Source: a virus. Taken from it: DNA of 34,165 bases. A program made the translations under genes and the position numbers. Positions 22,745-30,634 of this stretch are shown here, in pieces (position 1 is the stretch's first letter; every line of letters starts with the position of its first letter). The notes below the pieces were generated by a model, which searched no databases, was not told the origin of the DNA, and was given only the letters and a program-made list of their open reading frames with translations. The DNA is taken from positions 1 through 34,165 of the IMG/VR virus record IMGVR_UViG_3300030333_002838. One strand, given 5' to 3'.

Positions 22745-22972
22745 TCACCAAGGTTTATTGTGGCTCATCTTTCTCTTTTTTCTAGGTAGAAGCACAACAT
22801 CTGGTATAGAGTTAGACTCAGGTAGTTTCTTCTCTACCGCATTAGGGTCTATCCCTACTCCCATACTGAGGTCACGGTTCTTTGAAGCCATGTCCTCATA
22901 GTGCTTCTTCTCTGCTATCCTAGCAGAATTCAAAGCCTTTGTTGCGTCTTCCACATTCATTTTTTCACTCAT
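22745..22972 (-). CDS. Small basic-tailed helical protein
   Basis: A 75-residue protein starting with ATG in an ATGA overlap, preceded by GGAGG eight bases upstream, which is why the longer reading from 22987 is not used. Residues 1-40 are helical and charged. The C-terminus is basic (R-K-K-R-K-M near 65-70), which could contact DNA. It lacks the M-S-W start. No family is recognised. It stands between the portal group and the tagged-protein block. Confidence 0.65.
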   Translation of the reverse strand: MSEKMNVEDATKALNSARIAEKKHYEDMASKNRDLSMGVGIDPNAVEKKLPESNSIPDVVLLPRKKRKMSHNKPW

Positions 22973-23127
22973 TCTCTTTTCCTCCACTCTTTGCTTTTTT
23001 TAGTCATCTTATTGAACTCTTCGATTTTCTTATCTGTTTCTGCATTCAATTTGTCAATCTCTTGTTTCCACTTCATAGCAGTCCTAGTCACACTATCCAA
23101 CTCTTCTTTCTGTTCTTCTATCGACAT
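22969..23127 (-). CDS. Small coiled-coil protein
   Basis: A 52-residue, very charged, probably all-helical protein overlapping the 3' end of the portal gene by 35 bases in another frame. ATG 23127 is chosen over the upstream ATG 23181 because an AGGA lies six bases before it, while nothing similar precedes the other. An internal M-K-W-K-Q-E-I stretch resembles the recurrent tag but is not at the N-terminus. The stop overlaps the next start (ATGA). Scaffold-like or portal-associated roles are possible from position; no family is recognised. Confidence 0.65.
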   Translation of the reverse strand: MSIEEQKEELDSVTRTAMKWKQEIDKLNAETDKKIEEFNKMTKKSKEWRKRE

Positions 23128-24763
23128 TAGTATTCCCTGCTTCTTGTGGTAATCCTGAGAACCGCTTGTCAGGACCGACATTCATACTAGGTTTAGACCT
23201 AGCGGCAGGAGGGTTCTCTTGAGACTTAACGGGTTCAGGCCTTCCTTCTTCTGTAGGACTAGGCCTTCCCCCGCCGCTTTCCATCATTTCCCCCATATGT
23301 CTAGCGTCAATGTTTGTCCCTGCGTAGGGGTCTACTTGGAATTCATCTTCTCCACCAGCCTCCCCTTGTTGCTTTTCTTTTTCTTCCTTCTCATAGATGA
23401 AATCGCCTTTGTCATCCATGTCTACGCTAAATCCTAAGTTCTTTATTTGACCAGCAATGCTAACTTCCATCTCTCTCTTTCTGAGAAGAGCCACATTGTC
23501 TTCTTCCTCTGATGGTGGTAGTTTCAATACCCAATCTGTAATTCCAAACTGGTCAGTTACGAATGGGAAAACATAGTTGTTCCAAAGTGTCTGAGCCATC
23601 TCTACTGCTCTGTTTGTGACTAGAATCTGTAGTCCTTCGTTATTCAAACCACCTGCGGCAGAAGCATCGTTCTGGAAAATCTTACTGACTCCATAGAAAG
23701 CAGATATCCTATCTCTCAAATCATCTTTCACGGCAATGTAGTCCATTTCCTTGAGACTATCCATGAAGTTAATCCACTCAACAGAACCCTTACCGCCTTC
23801 TGCTTCTATTCCCATTACAGGAATGAAGTGTGGGTCTTGTTCCATCTTCTCCTTAACGCTTCTCCAAAAGGACTTCATTGAATCCATGTTTCTAGTTTGA
23901 ACTGCTAGTAGTCCCCTTGGCATACGAGCCTTGGTGTATGAGGAATTGACGTAATTCTCCATTGCTAGTAAGGTAGTAATCTGATTCCATAACGTCAAGA
24001 CAGGTGAAATCCCATACATTCTACTTGGAGAGTATTTGCTGAAATGCAACACTTCTCCCTTAATGAAATACTGTTCCTCTCCATTGGCCCTATTGACATA
24101 GTGAACTGGATGAACGTCACCTCCGCACATTTCACAAGTTCCATTTGACTCAGTGATTAGTTGGTCCCTATGCCTCAAACAAGTATGTCCCTCTTGTCCT
24201 TTCTGCCCTATTCTATCAGAATAGATATGCATGCTCACAGGGTCACCCCTGTATACTTCCTTGATTCGATGCATCTTTATTTCGGAATCACTATCCATGT
24301 AATACTCTTTGACCATCACCAGATATGCATCATCCATGATGTTCAAATCATCCTCTAGTTCCTTCAGGACATCAATGAAAAGTTGTTCTGATTTATTGAC
24401 ATACTTATCTAAGAACTTCGTGATGTATTTTAGTTGGCTGGCATCGGGTTTACCGAGGTTGGTTGAACCACACTCAATGCATTGAGCAGTAGGTTTAGCG
24501 TGTTCCTTCCCACAATCCTTGCATTTCATCGAGAATTTCTCTTCCCATGTGTAGCCCTTTCTGAATATCTCTTGCTTCAATTGGGTGAGACAAGTTCTCA
24601 GAATAGCGGATTGTTCCGCAACATGGTAGATGATTGGTGTTGTCACCATGAAGTTAGTCTTCTTCTCTTGTATACCCGGATTGAACACCTCTCTATCTAT
24701 TGGCTTAGGAGTGGTTCTTCTGAAGAGATTTGTAATCTTGAATCTCCTCTTTTCCTCAACCAT
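23093..24763 (-). CDS. Portal protein with inserted zinc ribbons
   Basis: Forms the dodecameric ring at one head vertex through which DNA enters and leaves and to which the terminase and tail connector dock. At 556 residues it is in the normal range. The H-F-S-K-Y-S-P and Y-G-I-S-P stretch near 240-254, the long helix that follows, and the asparagine-rich G-L-N-N-E-G segment near 390 fit HK97/SPP1-type portals. Two unusual insertions carry metal-binding pairs: C81-C84 with C95-C98, and C195/H198 with C210-C213. The C-terminal 100 residues are Glu/Gly/Pro-rich and probably flexible. The gene follows the tagged 53-residue protein and precedes the tagged-protein block. Confidence 0.9.
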   Translation of the reverse strand: MVEEKRRFKITNLFRRTTPKPIDREVFNPGIQEKKTNFMVTTPIIYHVAEQSAILRTCLTQLKQEIFRKGYTWEEKFSMKCKDCGKEHAKPTAQCIECGSTNLGKPDASQLKYITKFLDKYVNKSEQLFIDVLKELEDDLNIMDDAYLVMVKEYYMDSDSEIKMHRIKEVYRGDPVSMHIYSDRIGQKGQEGHTCLRHRDQLITESNGTCEMCGGDVHPVHYVNRANGEEQYFIKGEVLHFSKYSPSRMYGISPVLTLWNQITTLLAMENYVNSSYTKARMPRGLLAVQTRNMDSMKSFWRSVKEKMEQDPHFIPVMGIEAEGGKGSVEWINFMDSLKEMDYIAVKDDLRDRISAFYGVSKIFQNDASAAGGLNNEGLQILVTNRAVEMAQTLWNNYVFPFVTDQFGITDWVLKLPPSEEEDNVALLRKREMEVSIAGQIKNLGFSVDMDDKGDFIYEKEEKEKQQGEAGGEDEFQVDPYAGTNIDARHMGEMMESGGGRPSPTEEGRPEPVKSQENPPAARSKPSMNVGPDKRFSGLPQEAGNTNVDRRTERRVG

Positions 24764-24924
24764 TACTTATCCCCCTTGACCTTATGCTCAAACAAGTAGT
24801 CTGAAGCGTCATCGACTGAACTCCAATCATGTTCATTCAAATCGTATTCTTCCGCTATTTCTTCCAAATCATCTATTGCCTCATCTACGGGCTTTTTCTT
24901 TTTCAATACTGAAAACCATTTCAT
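24763..24924 (-). CDS. 53-residue tagged acidic protein between homing-type gene and portal
   Basis: A short gene read directly from the bases. It begins with ATG in an ATGA overlap with the preceding gene and ends in TAA that overlaps the portal start by one base (TAATG), so the fit is exact at both ends. The product opens M-K-W-F-S-V-L-K-K-K-K, a variant of the M-S-W-x-x-I-L-K peptide seen on many neighbours, followed by a strongly acidic helix-like body (Asp/Glu-rich from residue 14). Function unknown. Its tag, small size and position suggest a head-associated accessory protein. Confidence 0.75.
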   Translation of the reverse strand: MKWFSVLKKKKPVDEAIDDLEEIAEEYDLNEHDWSSVDDASDYLFEHKVKGDK

Positions 24925-26309
24925 ACAATCATTCCTTCTATTCTATCCATTTCGTTCATCTTACTATTCTCATGTAGTTTTGCCACTGTGTCGATATCAA
25001 TGTCATATTGGGTGAAATCATAACCAACGTGGTCTTTGTGATTCTCATATTTCATGAGTTTGAAGAGTTCATCTCTTCTCTCTTGATACCACTCCTCTTT
25101 CTTGTGCGACTTCTTCATGCGTATTAACTCTAGTAGGATTTCAGCATTGGCCTTCTTCATTTTGAAGTGTGGTAGGCATTTCGTGAGTAGTTCCTTGACA
25201 TCATCCATTGAATAGAAATTCAATCTATTTACCGGTCTAGTATCTTGGGGTGATTTCTGGTCTAGATGTAACCTACCTACCCCAAGAGACTTGTGCATCT
25301 CCATCATGAATGCCTTTCCTCTATCCCCAGTAGCAACCAATCCGACTCTTGGGTTGTATGACTTATCCATGGTGATGTATCCATCCGAGTCTATGAAAGC
25401 AGCAGTGTAAGCATAGATGTCTTTCTTTATCTCATCGCTGAACTTGTATAATGCCCCATCTAGGTTAGTGACATTCTTGGTCTTCGCTATCTTACTGATA
25501 ATTGCCGGACTAGTGTGTTTCTGAAGGTTCTTAGGTAGTTTGTCATGTATCTGCTTTACAGAGATTCCCTGTTCCATGCATACCATTTGTAGTAGTTCCT
25601 TGCCGACCTCATCTTTCACCGACCAACTTTTTAACAACGTATTTTGGTTTTTTACAAGAGCCTTGAACTCCTTCTTTGTTGCCATCATTTCTTTATGGAT
25701 ATTAGCATATTCGGACCCATAATCAAGAGACTCCTTCTGTATTTTCAACTCCCAGTATTTGCACAGGGTGTCAACCATTTCCCTACGAGTGTCTTCATCC
25801 TCTATCTTAGAGATACTGAATAATTGTGATTCAGAACACACCATATCTCGTATTAGTGGTTTGTATTTTTTAATCCAATAGATTTCATCTACGCATTTAT
25901 CCAGATGGTCAGCGTATCCCTTTATCATGTTGTCAATAGACTCAGAAAATTCTTTTTTCTGGTCACCTTTCAGAGTTCTACGATAATATTTCAATTCCTT
26001 AACCAGACTAGGAATATCCTTGCCTTCAACTTCGTATTTAGAGAAATTACTCTTCAATTGCTTTCTAGAATCAGATAGACTTAGCCCATATTCCTGAGCG
26101 TGTTTTTTCTCAATGTCAAAATGTGATAGTATTGGTTGTCCATGAAGCCAATCATCCAAGGAAAGTCTGATTTCGTCTTGTTGGGACTCCTGCATCATTT
26201 CATTCACACTTTCCCTTTGTTCTTGTATTTTTTCTTCGTCTAATTCAGCATCATTGGCTGCTGTTTCAAGAATCCCTGCAATGTCTAGGAGTTCTTCTCT
26301 TGTTGACAT
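24921..26309 (-). CDS. Unknown protein with C-terminal LAGLIDADG homing-endonuclease domain
   Basis: A 462-residue protein between terminase and portal. Its GGTGA ribosome-binding site overlaps the terminase stop codon. Residues 1-230 are helical and charged with coiled-coil character. Residues 235-290 look like a winged-helix or HTH segment with an I-S-V-K-Q-I core. Residues about 298-395 form a single LAGLIDADG-type domain: the motif reads A-Y-T-A-A-F-I-D-S-D-G-Y-I near 299-311, with the acidic residue in place, followed by the usual strand-rich R-V-G-L part. One motif implies it would act as a dimer. It could be a free-standing homing endonuclease between two conserved genes, or a structural or regulatory protein that absorbed the domain. 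The fold call is strong; activity is untested. Confidence 0.85.
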   Translation of the reverse strand: MSTREELLDIAGILETAANDAELDEEKIQEQRESVNEMMQESQQDEIRLSLDDWLHGQPILSHFDIEKKHAQEYGLSLSDSRKQLKSNFSKYEVEGKDIPSLVKELKYYRRTLKGDQKKEFSESIDNMIKGYADHLDKCVDEIYWIKKYKPLIRDMVCSESQLFSISKIEDEDTRREMVDTLCKYWELKIQKESLDYGSEYANIHKEMMATKKEFKALVKNQNTLLKSWSVKDEVGKELLQMVCMEQGISVKQIHDKLPKNLQKHTSPAIISKIAKTKNVTNLDGALYKFSDEIKKDIYAYTAAFIDSDGYITMDKSYNPRVGLVATGDRGKAFMMEMHKSLGVGRLHLDQKSPQDTRPVNRLNFYSMDDVKELLTKCLPHFKMKKANAEILLELIRMKKSHKKEEWYQERRDELFKLMKYENHKDHVGYDFTQYDIDIDTVAKLHENSKMNEMDRIEGMIV

Positions 26310-26313
26310 TTTA

Positions 26314-27753
26314 TCACCAATTTAACCCAACGATACCCGTAGACATGGCACTCGGAGGTGGTTGTATTTCATCAAATATTCCCATGTCATCCAACAAAAC
26401 GAAACTCTCACCAAGTTCTTGCGAAGCAGAATTTGCAAGTGCTAAACTCATCACTAAGTCATCGTGCGCCCCTACTCCCTCAAATTTTCCTGTGGAAGTA
26501 ATAGCAAACATAGATAATTCCTCAATTAGTGCATTTGTTAGTCTTCTGCTTGCTTCATCTCCATACGGGAAATTTATTTTTCCATTTTCAATGTTCATTT
26601 GTAGATTTAGAATTATTTCTTGCTTCTTTTTCCTAGTTGTGTTGAAATCTTGAACATTTAAGTCAGAAACTGTCCTAAGTTCTTGGGTAAACGCCTTGGC
26701 AAAGGTGTTTGTCTCATATAGGATAACTTCGGGCTGAAACATTTTCCCAATTAAACGAACTTTCTCGATGTTTTCCCTAAATTCAACATTTTTTGCCCTA
26801 TCGACATGCACTATAGTCTTATTCATCTCATCGTCTACTTCTAAGACGGTTATTACGTTGTAGTCACCATCCGTTGAGATAGCAGGGTCAATCCCAACAT
26901 AATATTTGTATCCCTTATCCTTTCTATGTCCTAATTTCAACACATAGTCTTTGTTTTTGCACTTAGCAATAAATTCAGGATTGAACAAAGCCGTTCCTGT
27001 TGATATTGGAACACATAGATACTCCCTAGTGAACTTCAGAGAGCCGATTTCCGCCTTTCTTTGCATAAGAGCATCGTAATCCCAACGCTCAGGCCAAAGA
27101 GGTTCATTCATCGAATCTAAACATGGATACTTGTTTACCGTATAAGCAGGATTATCCTCCAACTGTGCGAAAATATCAGTATATGTGAAAGGTGTGCCTA
27201 TCATTCTCAAGTTAGCAGTGTGATGTAGTGTTGGTATCATGTCACCGAAGAACCAATCTGTGACTCGTTGGATAGCAGCCAAACTAAATTCCTTCAATGG
27301 GTCGTCAATGATGATTTCCTGTGGGTGAAGACCACGAATCTGAGAACCAACTGAACGCTCCAAGATAGCATTACCATTTGTGAGTTGTATGTTTCCAATT
27401 GCCCAGCCTCTAGAAGGCCTGAACTGTTTCAAGGAAGGATGATTGAAGTATCTGTCAATCTCCCTCATGTGAACTAGAGTCTGCTTTTGGTTAGATGAGA
27501 TGTAGAGCATCTGATATGGAGGCTCTTGAAATACTAGGTTCCATACAACCCAACAATGCATGAACACAGATTTTCCATGGTCACGACTACAGACAATAAC
27601 TGTTCTATCGGTGTCTTGCATCGTTTGCAACCATTCTTGCATGTAGGATGGAAACATCATTCCCATGACATTCTGAAAGAAATAGGGAAAGGATGTCCTA
27701 GACATCTCCATGTCCATTTCGGACATGAAGTCCATACCATCTAATTCAACCAT
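26314..27753 (-). CDS. terL: Large terminase subunit (packaging ATPase-nuclease)
   Basis: The DNA-packaging motor that pumps the genome into the procapsid through the portal and cuts concatemers. About 479 residues, usual for the family. The N-terminal ATPase shows Walker A S-R-D-H-G-K-S near residue 56, Walker B I-I-I-D-D near 147-151 and the coupling motif G-T-P near 186. The C-terminal RNase H-like nuclease shows G-I-D-P near 288, Y-E-T-N near 346 and the paired acids in A-H-D-D-L near 431, a complete acidic set. ATG 27753 is preferred over GTG 27756 because a GGTGA sits six bases upstream; the difference is one residue. It is followed by a homing-type gene and then the portal, as expected in a packaging module. 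Confidence 0.95.
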   Translation of the reverse strand: MVELDGMDFMSEMDMEMSRTSFPYFFQNVMGMMFPSYMQEWLQTMQDTDRTVIVCSRDHGKSVFMHCWVVWNLVFQEPPYQMLYISSNQKQTLVHMREIDRYFNHPSLKQFRPSRGWAIGNIQLTNGNAILERSVGSQIRGLHPQEIIIDDPLKEFSLAAIQRVTDWFFGDMIPTLHHTANLRMIGTPFTYTDIFAQLEDNPAYTVNKYPCLDSMNEPLWPERWDYDALMQRKAEIGSLKFTREYLCVPISTGTALFNPEFIAKCKNKDYVLKLGHRKDKGYKYYVGIDPAISTDGDYNVITVLEVDDEMNKTIVHVDRAKNVEFRENIEKVRLIGKMFQPEVILYETNTFAKAFTQELRTVSDLNVQDFNTTRKKKQEIILNLQMNIENGKINFPYGDEASRRLTNALIEELSMFAITSTGKFEGVGAHDDLVMSLALANSASQELGESFVLLDDMGIFDEIQPPPSAMSTGIVGLNW

Positions 27754-27759
27754 CACAAC

Positions 27760-30633
27760 TCACCGGAAATTTCCCTTCACAAAATAAACTGCGTCTTGGG
27801 AAATACCGTATTTCTCGCTTAGATTCACAAATGAATTGGTTTCATGAACAAGGGAATCCAACTCAAATGGTGTCAATTCTGTGTTATATTTCTTCTTGAG
27901 TATCTCTAATGCTCCCCCTACATGGTCTAAGTCATCTGACTTAGCAACATTGTAGTAAACAGGTTTGTCATTCATCTTGCGAATGATGTCATGTCCTTCA
28001 AGCACAGTCAATTCGATATCGTTCTTTAGTATGTCAAGTGAGCGGTAGACATCCATAAACTGCCTAACCACTTCTTTCTGAGACTGACCTCTATCATCAG
28101 TAGTCATGGTTTCCATCGTATCTCTATCTTCATACATGCTATTCAAACGTAGAAGGTGGTTTATCAGAAGTTGGAAAGGATAACTCTCATTGGGACTAGA
28201 CTCAAACTCCTCATACAATTCCCTAGTGGGTCTACCAAAGAAAGTATGCATTGTATCTACTTTGTTTCTCTTGATTGTCTCATGAAGTGCGTGGCCTATT
28301 TCGACTATGGCGTTTCTCTTGACATCAGAACCACCACCTAGAATTTCAGTCACTTTCTCAACTACCGTTTCCCAGTAAGTTTTCAGAGTGTCAATGTTAG
28401 CAGTGTTCTTTGGGTTGTTTACTCTCCTCAATGCCCTGATTATAACTTCAAAGTCCTCTAAGTCATCTAGAGTATTCATACCAACTTCTTTTTCTCTAGT
28501 GAGCATTATTGTCAGCATGGAATTCTCATCTCCATTCTTACCAAGGGATGTGGCGGCTGCTCCCATAGACCATTTAGGCTGATTGTCAAAGGGTATCATT
28601 CTACTGAAACAAGGTGCAATGTAGTATTCAAGGGTCTTCTTGAAGGCATCATTAAATGCAGTCACAAGTTGCTCTGAAGCATTTGTGGCCTTTCTATTTG
28701 GACTGGCTTTCTTCCAATTTTTATCTAATGCTGCAATAGGAACTCTGGGGTTTTTTCTTCTAGAAGCCGCTCTACCATACATTAGTCCGACTGGTTTGCT
28801 ACTTGATGCTGGGCTTGGAGTTGTGACTCTTGGTTGGGCTTCTTGTTCCATTGAAGACTGACCTGTTCCTTCTGGAGTGCTTTCTGCATAATCTACGAAG
28901 AGCCTCATCCATTGTAGGAATTCCAGAATGACTTTCTCATGGTCTTCATATTTGTCGAAGTCACCTGCTACACTAGTTCTATACGATTTAGCCTTGGGAT
29001 TTCGGCCTCCAACTCTAGTGAAAAACAAATCTCTAATGTGTTCAGTGTATGGTAGGTGAACAACCGTATCTCCTATCGCTGCTTCCCTCTCAAGTTTGTT
29101 AGCCATTTGCTCTACTTCATTCATGACATTATCCTCATCTATCAGAATAATGTCTCCCATCTTCGCATACATCAGCATGGCATTCTTGACTTCCCTCATT
29201 TCCTTCTCAAAAGTCGGGGATGATACGGATAGTATCTCATTGCCCGGTTTGTCTAATGCATATTTCATTAGAGGGTCAACTTGGATATCCACGAAATTCT
29301 TAACCATCTTGGCATCTATCGCATCTAACTCTGATTCACTTATTCGGCCTCTACTCGATGATTCCTCTATTTCAGCATCGGTTTGTCCTTGTGTTCCTTC
29401 TCCGGTCCACCTTTGGTAAGCAACCATTGCATTGTCTTGAGCATCATTATCAATTTGCTCGGCTTCTTCCCTAGTAGCAAGTAAATCTAGTAGTAGTCTA
29501 ATTGCAGTCAAATCCACATTCTCCAATTGCTTTACAGTTAGAGCCTCCTTGATTCCAGCCTCCTGCGTGTTTATCTCAACTATGTATGAACCAGAATCCC
29601 CTCGTATTTTGTTAAGGTCAGGTTTTCTGTCAATGATAGATTTCATTTCATCAGGAATGCCTTCTACTCCATCATAGGCATTAAGTGCAGTATCTAATCT
29701 AGCAATACTAGCATTGAATTCGTTCTTCTTTCTAGATATGTCCTTCCAATACTTGTAGATTGACTTTCTCCTAGAGACATCCCTCAAATCCAAGGAGTTC
29801 ACGAAATCATCTATGGGTATGTCGAATATCGTTACGGTATCTTCGTCAAACAAAGAACCCAATTTATCAACGAGGGGTCTGAGTAGAGCCTGTTCGTTCC
29901 AATCATTTGCGTATTCCTGAATTGTATCAGAAAGTTCTTCCGCTTCTTGAGGAGATAGTGTTTCAGTGACCTTTAGCCTTTGGTTGTCTAATTTTCCAAC
30001 TGCACCTAAGTATGCGATGTTCTTTCCTTTCAGGGACTTACCGTCTATAGTGAACTTATTGAAGAACTTCCTGTAGGAGGTTCTTGGAACCTTAACTCCC
30101 TCTTCCATACCAATTGGAGTCTTAGTGGGTTTGCTTGTTCCACCCAATAACGGGGCTTGTAGTGCGCCATAGTCAGAAGATTCCCATAGAGCATTCAATT
30201 TTTCTAGAACCTGTTGTTTCACATTGCGACCAAAATCAGGTATGTCATCTACTTGAGGAGCGAGTTCCTTGATTGCTGTTTTCATTGCATTAGCATTCAA
30301 TCCCTTCTGTCCTCCAAGGAGTATTAGTTTGGGATTGACTTCTGCTCTTTCATTGGCAATTATGAATAAATCTGAAGGGTGGTCTTCTAGTTCTCCTGTG
30401 ACGGATGTTGCGGTTTCCATTGCTCTCTCAATGATAATGTCGGCTGCTTCACTAGCCCTCTCTCTATTACTAGCAAGTTCCTTCTCAGCATTTTCCAATT
30501 CAACGTCAACCTGCTCGTTTATCTTGGCATCAGGAACATTCAGGTCACTTAGACCTTCAACTATCTCGTCTTCTATTCCATCAATTCCTTCATCTAGATA
30601 GGTAGATAGGGACTCTTTTGTAAATTGAAACAT
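27760..30633 (-). CDS. Very large unknown protein, possible C-terminal HTH
   Basis: A 957-residue protein, the longest in the window, one base after the previous stop. It lacks the N-terminal M-S-W tag. Two mostly helical halves (about residues 1-600 and 640-957) are joined by a Ser/Pro/Thr/Gln-rich linker near 600-640. The last 35 residues contain an L-S-E-K-Y-G-I-S helix-turn-helix-like core ending in V-K-G-N-F-R, a type of unit often used by phage packaging proteins to bind DNA. Directly followed by the large terminase, it could be a virion protein with a packaging-related tail. No homologous family is recognised. Confidence 0.8.
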   Translation of the reverse strand: MFQFTKESLSTYLDEGIDGIEDEIVEGLSDLNVPDAKINEQVDVELENAEKELASNRERASEAADIIIERAMETATSVTGELEDHPSDLFIIANERAEVNPKLILLGGQKGLNANAMKTAIKELAPQVDDIPDFGRNVKQQVLEKLNALWESSDYGALQAPLLGGTSKPTKTPIGMEEGVKVPRTSYRKFFNKFTIDGKSLKGKNIAYLGAVGKLDNQRLKVTETLSPQEAEELSDTIQEYANDWNEQALLRPLVDKLGSLFDEDTVTIFDIPIDDFVNSLDLRDVSRRKSIYKYWKDISRKKNEFNASIARLDTALNAYDGVEGIPDEMKSIIDRKPDLNKIRGDSGSYIVEINTQEAGIKEALTVKQLENVDLTAIRLLLDLLATREEAEQIDNDAQDNAMVAYQRWTGEGTQGQTDAEIEESSSRGRISESELDAIDAKMVKNFVDIQVDPLMKYALDKPGNEILSVSSPTFEKEMREVKNAMLMYAKMGDIILIDEDNVMNEVEQMANKLEREAAIGDTVVHLPYTEHIRDLFFTRVGGRNPKAKSYRTSVAGDFDKYEDHEKVILEFLQWMRLFVDYAESTPEGTGQSSMEQEAQPRVTTPSPASSSKPVGLMYGRAASRRKNPRVPIAALDKNWKKASPNRKATNASEQLVTAFNDAFKKTLEYYIAPCFSRMIPFDNQPKWSMGAAATSLGKNGDENSMLTIMLTREKEVGMNTLDDLEDFEVIIRALRRVNNPKNTANIDTLKTYWETVVEKVTEILGGGSDVKRNAIVEIGHALHETIKRNKVDTMHTFFGRPTRELYEEFESSPNESYPFQLLINHLLRLNSMYEDRDTMETMTTDDRGQSQKEVVRQFMDVYRSLDILKNDIELTVLEGHDIIRKMNDKPVYYNVAKSDDLDHVGGALEILKKKYNTELTPFELDSLVHETNSFVNLSEKYGISQDAVYFVKGNFR

Positions 30634-30634
30634 A

